DNA of 11,875 bases from assembly GCA_050260215.1 (NCBI GenBank), contig JBLNBU010000093.1, positions 1-11,875 of the forward strand, in the 5' to 3' direction. How positions within the stretch are numbered: position 1 is the stretch's first letter; every line of letters begins with the position of its first letter. A program made the translations under genes and the position numbers. The notes under the pieces are model-generated. The model searched no databases. It was not told the DNA's origin and saw nothing but the letters and a program-made list of their open reading frames with translations. Of this stretch, positions 4,109 through 11,714 are shown in pieces. The DNA comes from JBLNBU01 sp050260215. Its GTDB lineage: Bacteria > Pseudomonadota > Alphaproteobacteria > Rhodospirillales > Magnetospirillaceae.

Positions 4109-7093
4109 ATGGTGCAGCAAATGCCCATCGAAAGGCACCGACTAGAAGCCGTCTTTCACGAATTGGCGCGCAAGCCGGGGCATGAAAAGGTCCGAGCCCT
4201 GATCCACGAACTGTGCGTCGTCGGGCTCCACATCCCCGAGAACGACGTGCGCTTCGAGGTCCAGGTGCCCGAGGTCCGGGGCCGCATGGATGCCTTGCTG
4301 GGCGACACCATCTTCGAGTTTAAGGCCGACCTGTCGCGCGACCGGGCCGACGCCGAGGCGCAGTTGCACCGCTACCTGGGCGAGCGGGAGCGGCGGACCG
4401 GCCGGCGCTGCCTGGGCATCGCCACCGACGGCGCCGCCTTCGTCGCCTACCAGTTGGAGGCCGGCCGCCTCGGCAAGCTCGACGAGATCGGTTTGCGGGC
4501 CGACGACCCGCGCGCCATCTTGCGCTGGCTGGACACCGCCGTCTCGGTGCGCGACCACCTGCCGCCGGACCCCGAGACGGTGCGCAGCGAATTGGGCCGC
4601 GACAGCCTGGTCTACAAGCGCGCCATGCAGGAGTTGCAGGATATCTGGGAGGAGGCCCGCCACATCCCCGAGGTCGACCTGAAGCGGCAGATGTGGGGGC
4701 AGCACCTCGGCTTCGTCTACGGCACCCTGGTATCCGCCGACGACCTGTTCTTGCAGCACACCTACCTGACCTTGGTGGCCAAGATCATGGCCGCCCGCGC
4801 GCTGACGCCGCGGCGGCTGGACGCCGACAGCCTGCTGGACGGCACGCCCTTTGCCGAAAGCGGGCTGAACGGCGCGGTAGAGACCGACTTCTTCGATTGG
4901 GTTCGCCAACTGGCCGCCGGCCGAGATCTGATCGAGCGGATGATCCGCCAGGTCGGCCGCTTCCGCCTCGCCGACATCGAGGCCGACGTGCTCAAGACCC
5001 TGTACGAATCCCTGATCGACCCGCGCCAGCGGCACTACCTGGGCGAATACTACACCCCCGACTGGCTGGCCGAGCGCATGTACGACGCCGTCGTGCCCGA
5101 CCCGCTGGAGACGCGAGTGCTGGACCCGGCCTGCGGGTCGGGCACCTTCCTTTTCCACGGGGTGCGCCGCTACCTGTGCGCCGCCGAGGCGCGGGGGGAC
5201 GGGCTCGACGACGCGCTGACGGGCTGCATCGACCGGGTGCTCGGCCTCGACGTGCATCCGGTGGCGGTGCTGTTCTCGCGCGTGACCTACCTGCTGGCCA
5301 TCGGCCCCGAACGCCTGCAGGACAAGCGCCGGGCACTGCACGTGCCGGTGTACCTGGGCGACACCCTGCAGTGGAACGTCCGCATCTTCATGAACGAGCA
5401 GACCGTCGACATTAAGGTACCCGACGGCCCGACCTTGCGCTTTCCCGCCAGCGTCGCCGGCGAGGCGGAGCTGCTGGAGCGCGTGCTGAGACGCATGGAC
5501 GAACTGTGCGCCGGCAACGCGCCGCTGCGCGCCTTCCAGTCGTGGCTCAATGCCGGGCACATACCTGCCACCGACCGTCGCATCCTCGCCCAGACCTACG
5601 AGGATCTGCGCCGGCTCCACCAGGCGGGGCGCAACCACATCTGGGTCTACATCGTCCGCAACCTGACCCGCCCGCTGTGGCTGAGCATGCGCGAGGCCAA
5701 GCCCGACGCGGTGATCGGCAATCCGCCGTGGCTCAAGTTCAACGCCATGTCCAAGGAGATGCAGGCCCGTTTCCGTGACGGCTGCCGAGCCCGCGGGCTG
5801 TGGGCGGGGGGCAACGTCGCCACCCACCAGGATCTGTCGGCCTATTTCTTCGCCCGCTCGGCCGAGCGCTACCTGCGCACCGGCGGCCGGATTGCCTTCG
5901 TCATGCCCATGGCGACGCTGACACGCTCGCACTACCAGCCGTTCCGCCGCGGCCGGTTTATCGCCGAGCGCGGCAACGAGGGGGCCATCGTGCAGTTCCG
6001 CGAAGCCTGGACCCTGGACAGCGACGTCAAGCCGCTGTTCCCGGTCCCCGCCGCCGTTCTCATCGCCGAGCGCCACCCTGTCGGCGCCCGCCTTCCAGCC
6101 ACGGTCACCGCCTTCCATGGCACCCTGCCCCATCGCAACGCCACCCCGGCCGAGGCGGCAGCACATCTGGCCATGGACACCAGGCCGTGGCCGAGCCAGG
6201 TCGAGACGCGCGGCGGTTCTCCCTACCGCGACTCATTCAGGAACGGCGCCACGGTGCTTCCCCGCAAGCTGTTCCTCGTCGTCCGCGAAGAGGGCGGACG
6301 GTTGGGCAGCGACCCGGACGCCCCCGTGGTGGCCAGCGAGCCGCGCACCCAGGAAAAGCGACCATGGAAGGACCTGCCCCCCCTGCGCGGCCAAGTCGAA
6401 CGCCAGTTCCTGTCCCCGGTGCTGTTGGGAGAATCCGTCGCGCCGTTCCGCGTGCTTGGCACCTCGACCTGCATCCTCCCCCGTTCCGCCGGCCGTCTCA
6501 TGAACGCCGCCGACGCGCTTGAGGAAGGACACATCCACCTGCATCGCTGGCTGGCGACGGCGGAAGGGCTATGGAACGACAACGGGTCGGGCGACATGAC
6601 CCTGCTGCAACAGATCAACTACATGGGCAAGCTTGATGCCCAGGCGGAACCATCCGACCTGCGAGTTGTGTACACCAAATCGGGGGCGAACCTTGCGGCC
6701 ACCGTGGTTCGCTCCCGCGAGGCGATCGTCGACCATACGCTTTACTGGTATGCTCCTAAGAGCGATGACGAGGCCAGATACCTGGCGGGCATTCTCAACA
6801 GCGAAACCGCCCAAAGCCGCGTCCAGCACCTGCAGGCCCGCGGCCAGTTCGGTGCCCGTCATTTCGACAAGGTCATCTTCTCCCTCCCCATACCAAGGTT
6901 CGATGCGACAAGCACATTGCATCGGAAACTCGCCCAAGCCGCCCTCACCGCCGAGGAGGTGGCAGCGGACGCAGTCGTTCCTGCCCGCGCCGCCTTCGTG
7001 ACGGCGCGTCGGATCGTCCGCCAGTCCCTGGCAACCGATGGCATCGCTGCCCGGCTTGAGGATCTGGTCAGCCGTCTGCTCGCCCTGCCCTAG
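4109..7093 (+). CDS. Single-chain type IIG-like restriction-modification enzyme
   Basis: The 994-residue protein combines DNA cleavage, N6-adenine methylation and site recognition. Residues 55-75 carry a PD-(D/E)xK nuclease pattern: D61 in RGRMDALLGD, then E70-F-K72. A helical linker spans about 150-310. The methyltransferase follows: motif X around GEYYTPDWLAERM (312-324), the SAM-binding motif I DPACGSGTF (339-347), an acidic D381 in LGLDVHP, and the catalytic motif IV NPPW (538-541) typical of gamma-class adenine methylases. Residues about 700-930 look like a target-recognition domain, ending with the usual LNSETAQ...FDKVIFSLPIPRFD pattern. The length fits Eco57I/MmeI-like enzymes. An in-frame TAA at 4103 limits the start to ATG 4109, GTG 4112 or ATG 4121; none has a clear ribosome site, which suggests weak or leaderless translation. 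No partner S, R or phage-defence gene lies nearby. The recognition sequence cannot be read from the protein. Confidence 0.88.
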   Translation: MVQQMPIERHRLEAVFHELARKPGHEKVRALIHELCVVGLHIPENDVRFEVQVPEVRGRMDALLGDTIFEFKADLSRDRADAEAQLHRYLGERERRTGRRCLGIATDGAAFVAYQLEAGRLGKLDEIGLRADDPRAILRWLDTAVSVRDHLPPDPETVRSELGRDSLVYKRAMQELQDIWEEARHIPEVDLKRQMWGQHLGFVYGTLVSADDLFLQHTYLTLVAKIMAARALTPRRLDADSLLDGTPFAESGLNGAVETDFFDWVRQLAAGRDLIERMIRQVGRFRLADIEADVLKTLYESLIDPRQRHYLGEYYTPDWLAERMYDAVVPDPLETRVLDPACGSGTFLFHGVRRYLCAAEARGDGLDDALTGCIDRVLGLDVHPVAVLFSRVTYLLAIGPERLQDKRRALHVPVYLGDTLQWNVRIFMNEQTVDIKVPDGPTLRFPASVAGEAELLERVLRRMDELCAGNAPLRAFQSWLNAGHIPATDRRILAQTYEDLRRLHQAGRNHIWVYIVRNLTRPLWLSMREAKPDAVIGNPPWLKFNAMSKEMQARFRDGCRARGLWAGGNVATHQDLSAYFFARSAERYLRTGGRIAFVMPMATLTRSHYQPFRRGRFIAERGNEGAIVQFREAWTLDSDVKPLFPVPAAVLIAERHPVGARLPATVTAFHGTLPHRNATPAEAAAHLAMDTRPWPSQVETRGGSPYRDSFRNGATVLPRKLFLVVREEGGRLGSDPDAPVVASEPRTQEKRPWKDLPPLRGQVERQFLSPVLLGESVAPFRVLGTSTCILPRSAGRLMNAADALEEGHIHLHRWLATAEGLWNDNGSGDMTLLQQINYMGKLDAQAEPSDLRVVYTKSGANLAATVVRSREAIVDHTLYWYAPKSDDEARYLAGILNSETAQSRVQHLQARGQFGARHFDKVIFSLPIPRFDATSTLHRKLAQAALTAEEVAADAVVPARAAFVTARRIVRQSLATDGIAARLEDLVSRLLALP

Positions 7094-7115
7094 GCCCCGC
7101 CGCACCGGTCGGCGT

Positions 7116-7129
7116 GGATAATCTTATCC
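7116..7129. repeat. Perfect GGATAA inverted repeat before the receiver gene
   Basis: GGATAA at 7116-7121 and TTATCC at 7124-7129 are perfect inverted copies with a TC centre. They lie in the short AT-rich gap between the restriction-modification stop and the response regulator, about 48 bp before the latter's ATG. It could be an operator. No T-run follows, so a terminator is not supported. Confidence 0.35.
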
Positions 7130-7164
7130 GGAAGATATATCCTGCCCTCGGACGAACGTTGGCC

Positions 7165-7169
7165 GGGAG
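7165..7169 (+). promoter_or_regulatory. Shine-Dalgarno GGGAG setting the receiver start at 7177
   Basis: GGGAG ends 7 nt before ATG 7177. This supports that start over an in-frame GTG at 7114, which would add 21 residues not expected in a receiver domain. Confidence 0.55.
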
Positions 7170-7176
7170 CGTCGCG

Positions 7177-7605
7177 ATGGAACGGGACAAGACACTTGCA
7201 TCGTGGACTTCCACCAAGTCCTTCCTGGTGGTCGAGGACGTGGACAGTTCGCGGATGCTGATCTCCGGCCTGCTGCGCGGCGTCGGCGCCACCCAGGTGA
7301 TCACCGCCATCGACGGCGAGGACGCCGTGGCCAAGATCGAGGCCAGGGGCACCCCCGACATCATCTTCGCCGACTGGAACATGCCGAAGATGGACGGCAT
7401 CACCCTGCTGTCGGTGGTCAAGCAGCTCTATCCCGCCGCCCGCTTCGTCATGATCACCGCCAACGCCGAGGCCGAGCACGTGCGGACCGCCGGCGCCCTG
7501 CGCGCCGACGGCTACATCGTCAAGCCGTTCACCCGCGACGTGCTGATCCGCACCCTCGAGAAACTGAAGGCCGCCGAGGACCGGACCAAGGCCTCGCCGG
7601 GGTGA
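7177..7605 (+). CDS. Stand-alone CheY-like response regulator
   Basis: The 142-residue protein is a single receiver domain with no output domain. It has the acidic pair E20-D21 in LVVED, the phosphoacceptor D66 in IIFADWNMPKMDG, the switch threonine T94 in MITAN and the conserved K116 in VKPF, so it should accept phosphate from a histidine kinase and act through protein contacts. Similar single-domain proteins serve in chemotaxis or as intermediates in phosphorelays. The sequence after K116 gives only the last helix and a short charged tail. The phytochrome kinase gene follows 102 bp downstream on the same strand and lacks its own receiver, so this protein is its most likely partner, by context. 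The gap holds a possible separate promoter, so co-transcription is not certain. Confidence 0.9.
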   Translation: MERDKTLASWTSTKSFLVVEDVDSSRMLISGLLRGVGATQVITAIDGEDAVAKIEARGTPDIIFADWNMPKMDGITLLSVVKQLYPAARFVMITANAEAEHVRTAGALRADGYIVKPFTRDVLIRTLEKLKAAEDRTKASPG

Positions 7606-7639
7606 CGAAACCCCATCCATACGAAACTAAAGTTATACA

Positions 7640-7667
7640 TTGGGACAGAGCTGATATACCCTATGGT
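7640..7667 (+). promoter_or_regulatory. Possible promoter of the phytochrome gene
   Basis: TTGGGA at 7640-7645 and TATGGT at 7662-7667 are separated by 16 bp and resemble sigma-70 -35 and -10 elements. They lie in an AT-rich stretch of the gap between the receiver and the phytochrome. The match is partial, so this is a weak call. Confidence 0.3.
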
Positions 7668-7672
7668 CTAGT

Positions 7673-7691
7673 TCCGCCCGGACAGGGCGGA
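7673..7691 (+). repeat. 7-bp GC-rich stem-loop in the phytochrome leader
   Basis: TCCGCCC at 7673-7679 pairs perfectly with GGGCGGA at 7685-7691 around a GGACA loop, ending 16 nt before the phytochrome ATG. No T-run follows, so it is not a classical terminator. It may attenuate read-through from the receiver gene or mask the weak ribosome site of the phytochrome. Confidence 0.45.
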
Positions 7692-7707
7692 GTGGGCGAG
7701 AACGGGT

Positions 7708-10350
7708 ATGACCGAACCCATCGATCTGCGTGAGGTGATGGCGCGGGACAGCCAATTGTGCGCCCGCGAACCCATCCACCTGCCCGGAGAAATCCAGCCC
7801 CACGGCATCGTGGTCGGGCTGGACCGCACCACCCTGGCGCTGGTCACCCGCAGTGCCAACGTCGACAGCCTGTTCCCCACCACCACCCTCGGCCGCACTC
7901 CCGACTGGCTGCCCGCTGCGCTCCTCGATGCCTGCCGGCAGGTCGGGGAACCGGCCGTGCTCATGGCCGACCTGCCCGGCCTGGGCTGGTGCGAGACCCA
8001 TCTGTTCGCCTCGGACGACATGGTGTTCTGCGAGGTGGAGCTGCCCGACCAAGGCGGTGCGCCCTCCGATGGCGGCCATCTGCAGGTGTTCGAGGCGACT
8101 GAAGTCATGCGCGCGGCCGATGGCCTGGCGGACCTGGCCGGTGCGTGCGCGCGGGCGATCGCCGGGGTGTCGGGCTTCGAGCGGGTATTGGTCTATCGCT
8201 TCGATGACGACGGCAACGGCGACGTGGTCGGGGAATGGCTGGCCCCCGACTGGCCGCAGTCCCTGCTGGGCCTCAGGTTCCCGGCGTCCGACATCCCCGC
8301 CCAGGCCCGCGCCCTTTATCGCCTGTCGACCGAGCGCTGGATGCCGACGCGCGCCTATGTCCCCGTGCCCCTGGTGCCCGACCGCGACCGCTCCGGCGCA
8401 CCCTTCGACCTGTCGCTCAGCCGCTACCGCAGCTTCTCGCCGATCCACCGGGCCTACCAGCACAACATCGGTGCGGACGGAGCCATGTCCATTTCGGTGT
8501 TGCGGGGCGACGCGCTGTGGGGCCTGGTCATCGGCCACCACCGTCGCCCGCACCGGGTGGGCGCGGCGGCTCGGCGCCAGGCGGCAACCCTGGTCCATGC
8601 CTTCGCCATGCGCCTGGACGCGATCCTCAGCGCGGAGGAGCGCGCCGAGGTCGAGCGCGACATGCACGCCTATTCGGCCATGCTGCGCAAGCTGGCCGGC
8701 GCCGAGGACTTCGTCACCGCGCTCACCGAGGGCGAGCCGCTGGTCACCGAGTTGTTCGAAGGCGTCACCGGTGCGGCGGTGGCCTGGGTCGATCCGGACG
8801 AAAACGCCGTCATCCACTGCGTCGGCAGCGCCCCGCCGGCGGACGAGGTGGCCGAGCTGGCCGCCTGGCTGCGCGGGCGAGCGGACGGACGCGTGTTCGC
8901 CACCGACACGCTGTCCCAGGTGTTTGGCGGCCTGGGCGGACAACGCGAGATCGCCAGCGGCGTTCTCGCCTGCTTCTTCGACGATCCGCGCCGGCCGGTG
9001 CTGCTGCTGTTCCGGCCCGAGGTGGTGCGCTCGGTCCACTGGGCGGGCAGGCCCGACAAGACCGTCGCCGCCGACGGCAGTCCCATCCTGCCGCGGCGGT
9101 CCTTCGACCGCTGGACCCAGACCCGCCGGGGGCAGTCGCTGCCGTGGCGGCCGTGGGAAATCGACATCGCCACTACCATTTCCGCCACCGTCGACGACGT
9201 CATCTTGCGCCAGGCGCGCCGCATCCACGACCTGGACGCCGAGGTCGGCCGCTTCGCCCAGGCGCTCGACCTCAGCGCCACCACGCTCTATCACCAGGAC
9301 ACCGACCTTCGGTACCTGTGGGTCCACAATCCGCATATCGGCCTGGCGCCCAAGACGGTCGGGCTGACCGACCAGGAGATCTACCAGGGCGAACTGGCCG
9401 CGCGCATCGTCGCGGTGAAGCGCCGGGTGGTGGAGAGCGGCCGCGGCGAGCGCATCAGCATCCCGTCCCGCCTCGACGACCCCGAGGCCGAGTGGTACGA
9501 CCTGTCGGTCGAGCCACTGATGCACGACGGCCAGGTGGTGGGCCTGTCCTGCGCCGGCATGCGGGTCACCGAACGCAAGCGGGCCGAGGACGCCTTGCGG
9601 CGCAGCGAGGCGCTGCTGCGCAACGCGCTGGGGGAACTGGACCACCAGACCGCCGAGTTGGCGCGCTCGAACGAGGAACTGGCGCAGTTCGCCCATGCCG
9701 CCTCGCACGATCTGCGCGAACCGCTGCGCATGATCAGCGGCTACCTGTCCCTGACCATGCGCAGCCTGGGCGAGCGCCTGCAGCCGGAAGAGAGGGAACT
9801 GCTGACCTTCGCCGTCGACGGCGCCAAGCGCATGGACCGGCTGATCCTGGGGCTGCTCGACTACGCCCGGATCGGCCGCGCCGGCGCCGAGGCCGAACGC
9901 GTCTGCATCGCCGATGTGGTGGCCGATGCACTCGACAACCTGCGCATGGCCGCCCAGGACTGCGGCGCCGAGATCGTCGTGCCCCCCGACCTGCCCTGCG
10001 TGCACGGCAACCCGCTCAACCTGTCGCGGCTGTTCCAGAACCTGCTCGGCAATGCGCTGAAGTACTGCCCGCCAGACCGCCAACCGGCGATCGAGATCGC
10101 CTGCAACGACTTGGGCGACGCCTGGGAGATCTCGATCCGCGACAACGGCATCGGCATCGCGCCCCACGACCATGAACGGGCGTTCGGCATCTTCCAGCGC
10201 CTGGTCGGGCGCAACCAGTACGAGGGCACCGGCATCGGCCTGGCGATTTGCCGCAAGATCGTCGAACAGCACGGGGGACGGATCTGGATCGATTCGGCGG
10301 TCGGGATCGGATCGACCTTTTACTTCACCCTGCCGAAATGGACGGGATGA
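7708..10350 (+). CDS. bphP: Bacteriophytochrome sensor histidine kinase with an extra PAS domain
   Basis: The 880-residue protein has the full photosensory core PAS (about 10-115), GAF (about 135-305) and PHY (about 315-505). An extra PAS domain (about 515-625), a histidine kinase dimerisation domain (about 655-722) and an ATPase domain (about 760-877) follow. The bilin-attachment Cys18 precedes REPIHLPGEIQPHG, as in biliverdin-binding bacterial phytochromes. Chromophore-pocket residues are present: Y163, F191, PASDIP with D195, R241, H247 and Y250 in SPIHRAY, S261/S263 and H277. The PHY tongue keeps PRRSF (462-466) and the W483-x-E484-like segment. The kinase keeps H667 in SHDLREP, N782, DNGIGI (812-817) and YEGTGIGLAI. 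It should therefore bind biliverdin, sense red/far-red light and pass phosphate on, probably to the receiver just upstream. No receiver is fused. The ribosome site is weak and preceded by a stem-loop. Confidence 0.95.
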   Translation: MTEPIDLREVMARDSQLCAREPIHLPGEIQPHGIVVGLDRTTLALVTRSANVDSLFPTTTLGRTPDWLPAALLDACRQVGEPAVLMADLPGLGWCETHLFASDDMVFCEVELPDQGGAPSDGGHLQVFEATEVMRAADGLADLAGACARAIAGVSGFERVLVYRFDDDGNGDVVGEWLAPDWPQSLLGLRFPASDIPAQARALYRLSTERWMPTRAYVPVPLVPDRDRSGAPFDLSLSRYRSFSPIHRAYQHNIGADGAMSISVLRGDALWGLVIGHHRRPHRVGAAARRQAATLVHAFAMRLDAILSAEERAEVERDMHAYSAMLRKLAGAEDFVTALTEGEPLVTELFEGVTGAAVAWVDPDENAVIHCVGSAPPADEVAELAAWLRGRADGRVFATDTLSQVFGGLGGQREIASGVLACFFDDPRRPVLLLFRPEVVRSVHWAGRPDKTVAADGSPILPRRSFDRWTQTRRGQSLPWRPWEIDIATTISATVDDVILRQARRIHDLDAEVGRFAQALDLSATTLYHQDTDLRYLWVHNPHIGLAPKTVGLTDQEIYQGELAARIVAVKRRVVESGRGERISIPSRLDDPEAEWYDLSVEPLMHDGQVVGLSCAGMRVTERKRAEDALRRSEALLRNALGELDHQTAELARSNEELAQFAHAASHDLREPLRMISGYLSLTMRSLGERLQPEERELLTFAVDGAKRMDRLILGLLDYARIGRAGAEAERVCIADVVADALDNLRMAAQDCGAEIVVPPDLPCVHGNPLNLSRLFQNLLGNALKYCPPDRQPAIEIACNDLGDAWEISIRDNGIGIAPHDHERAFGIFQRLVGRNQYEGTGIGLAICRKIVEQHGGRIWIDSAVGIGSTFYFTLPKWTG

Positions 10351-10356
10351 CCCGGT

Positions 10357-10821
10357 TCAGGCCGCGGCGCTGCGCAGCCGGGCGAGCGACGAGTTGCCGA
10401 AGCGCGCCTCGCCGGTGATTTCGCGGCCCAGCCAGTCGGGCAGCGCCACCGGCTGCTGGGGATGGTCCAGTTCGACCTCGGCGATGACCAGGCCGGCCAG
10501 GTCGCCGTCGAACACGTCGACCATCCATTCCATGCCGGCATGGTCGACCAGGTAGCGGGTCTTGTGGATCAGTTGGCCGGGGTCGAGGCTGTCGAGCAGC
10601 AGGCGGGCGCGCTCGGCGGGGATGGCGACTTCGACCTCGCGGCGGACGATGCCGTCGCGCGGGCCCTTCAGCGTCAGCAGGCCGCCCTTGTCGCACAGCC
10701 GGACCCGCAAATTGGCGCCGCCCTCAGCCCAGAGATAGCCCTGGGTGATGCGGGTGCCGGCCCGGCACAGCGCGCTGACGTCGCGGTCGACGACGAAGCG
10801 CCGTTCGATCTCGAAGGACAT
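10357..10821 (-). CDS. CYTH-domain phosphatase/phosphate-binding protein
   Basis: The 154-residue protein is a single CYTH (CyaB/thiamine triphosphatase) tunnel fold. It has the N-terminal EIERRF (4-9), LRVR (38-41), TLKGP (50-54), REVEV (61-65), HKTRYLV (86-92), MVDVFDG (100-106) and AEVELD (114-119), the alternating acidic and basic residues that coordinate metal and triphosphate. Bacterial members hydrolyse inorganic tripolyphosphate or other triphosphates; the exact substrate cannot be told here. The usual ExExK signature reads E4-I-E6-R-R8, a conservative Lys-to-Arg change. Its stop lies 6 bp from the phytochrome stop, so the two genes converge almost end to end. A TTAA-N7-TTAA box lies 18-32 bp upstream of the ATG, and the ribosome site is weak (GGGGA). 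Confidence 0.9.
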   Translation of the reverse strand: MSFEIERRFVVDRDVSALCRAGTRITQGYLWAEGGANLRVRLCDKGGLLTLKGPRDGIVRREVEVAIPAERARLLLDSLDPGQLIHKTRYLVDHAGMEWMVDVFDGDLAGLVIAEVELDHPQQPVALPDWLGREITGEARFGNSSLARLRSAAA

Positions 10822-10838
10822 GGTCCCCGATACGGAAG

Positions 10839-10853
10839 TTAACCTGGGCTTAA
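10839..10853. promoter_or_regulatory. CtrA-type box TTAA-N7-TTAA before the CYTH gene
   Basis: TTAACCTGGGCTTAA is an exact TTAA-N7-TTAA, with a further C giving the preferred TTAAC end on the plus strand. It is 18 bp from the CYTH ATG, and the candidate -10 (minus 10858-10853) touches it. If that promoter is right, the box covers the transcription start, a place suited to repression. CtrA binding is inferred from the pattern only. Confidence 0.5.
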
Positions 10854-10880
10854 CCCTATCCTAGCCCGTCGGAGAGTCAA
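10853..10880 (-). promoter_or_regulatory. Candidate promoter of the CYTH gene
   Basis: On the minus strand TTGACT (10880-10875) is followed after 16 nt by TAGGGT (10858-10853). The -35 is strong and the -10 is partial. It lies between the DUF4197 stop and the CYTH start, oriented toward CYTH. Confidence 0.4.
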
Positions 10881-10881
10881 C

Positions 10882-10920
10882 CTGCCCGGAGGGCAGAGGC
10901 CCCATGCGCCATTGGGCGCA
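10882..10920. repeat. Two tandem GC-rich stem-loops after the DUF4197 gene
   Basis: CTGCCC/GGGCAG (10882-10887 with 10891-10896, loop GGA) and TGCGCC/GGCGCA (10905-10910 with 10915-10920, loop ATTG) are both perfect stems. They fall within 50 bp after the stop of the minus-strand DUF4197 gene. Neither is followed by a T-run, so they may mark the transcript's 3' end or stabilise it, without being typical intrinsic terminators. Confidence 0.4.
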
Positions 10921-10927
10921 AGGAACC

Positions 10928-11701
10928 TCAGCCGCCGAACACCTTGCGCAACAGGTCCGTCGAGCGCTTCGCCGGGTCGGTGCGGATGGCAGCCTCCTCG
11001 TCGCCGAGATAGCGGAAGATGCCGTTCAGTCCGTATTCCAGCACGTGGTCGGTCAATTGCCCCGGCGCCGATTGCACCTGGCTGCCCACCACCGGCAGCT
11101 TGGACGCCGCGGCCGTGCTGGCCTGGTAGGCCTTGACCGCGCCGGCTTCCGAGACGCTGCGGTCGACCACCGGCCGCATGGCCGTCTTCAGATCCGGCGT
11201 CATGGTGCGCTTGAAGTACTGGGTCGCCGCATCCTGGGGACCGTTGAAGATGGCGCGGGCGTCGTCGAGCGTCATGCGCGACAGGGCGTCCCAGAAGATC
11301 TTCTTCGCCTGGGGGGCGGCGGCTTCTGCCGCACGGTTGAGCCGCAATTCCAGGTCGTCGAGCAAAGCCGACTGCCCGGCCATTTTCAGGCCCTGGCGCA
11401 CGGTGTCCAGGGAGCCGGGCAACGGCACGTGCACCGCCGGATCGCCGTTGTAGCCGTCCGGGGCGCCCAGGCGGCCGGTCACCCGCTCGGCCGCCACCTT
11501 CAGCGCCTCGGTCAGGCCGGAGGCGATCTCGCCGGTGGCCAGGCCGGCCCCCCGGGTGCCGCCGCTGGTGGCCGAGGAGGGGGCGCCCAGCTGGTTCTGC
11601 AGCAGCCCCTTGCCCACGTCCATCAGGCTTCCTTGCGCCCAGGCATGGGCGGCGAAGGCCACGGCCAGCGCCGCCGTGGCGACGCGCAGGATATGCTTCA
11701 T
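10928..11701 (-). CDS. Exported DUF4197 protein
   Basis: The 257-residue protein has a signal peptide of about 22 residues (MKHILR, a hydrophobic Ala/Val stretch, then a probable cut near AWA-QG), so it should be periplasmic. From about residue 55 to the end it matches the uncharacterised DUF4197 family: ASGLTEALKVAAERVTGRLGxPDGYNxDPAVHVPLPGxL, LELRLNRAAEAAAPQAKKIF, NGPQDAATQYFK, and a C-terminal FRYLGDEEAAIRTDPAxR...LLRKVF. The fold is expected to be mostly helical; its role is unknown. The first possible start is GTG 11704, but GGGAGG at 11708-11713 is 6 nt from ATG 11701 and only 3 nt from the GTG, so ATG 11701 is preferred. It starts 13 bp after the upstream gene ends on the same strand, which suggests one operon. 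Confidence 0.9.
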   Translation of the reverse strand: MKHILRVATAALAVAFAAHAWAQGSLMDVGKGLLQNQLGAPSSATSGGTRGAGLATGEIASGLTEALKVAAERVTGRLGAPDGYNGDPAVHVPLPGSLDTVRQGLKMAGQSALLDDLELRLNRAAEAAAPQAKKIFWDALSRMTLDDARAIFNGPQDAATQYFKRTMTPDLKTAMRPVVDRSVSEAGAVKAYQASTAAASKLPVVGSQVQSAPGQLTDHVLEYGLNGIFRYLGDEEAAIRTDPAKRSTDLLRKVFGG

Positions 11702-11707
11702 CACCTA

Positions 11708-11713
11708 CCTCCC
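11708..11713 (-). promoter_or_regulatory. Shine-Dalgarno GGGAGG choosing ATG 11701
   Basis: The minus strand reads GGGAGG at 11713-11708. It is 6 nt from ATG 11701 and 3 nt from the adjacent GTG 11704, so the ATG is the better start of the DUF4197 gene. Confidence 0.6.
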
Positions 11714-11714
11714 G

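Noticed and set aside
4109..7093. BREX PglX or a DISARM methylase
   Set aside because: None of the BREX or DISARM partner genes are present, and a PD-(D/E)xK pattern in the same chain fits a type IIG enzyme better.
7673..7691. Rho-independent terminator between the receiver and the phytochrome
   Set aside because: The stem is good, but the bases after it are GC-rich with no T-run. The same objection applies to the stems at 10882-10920 and 2033-2052.
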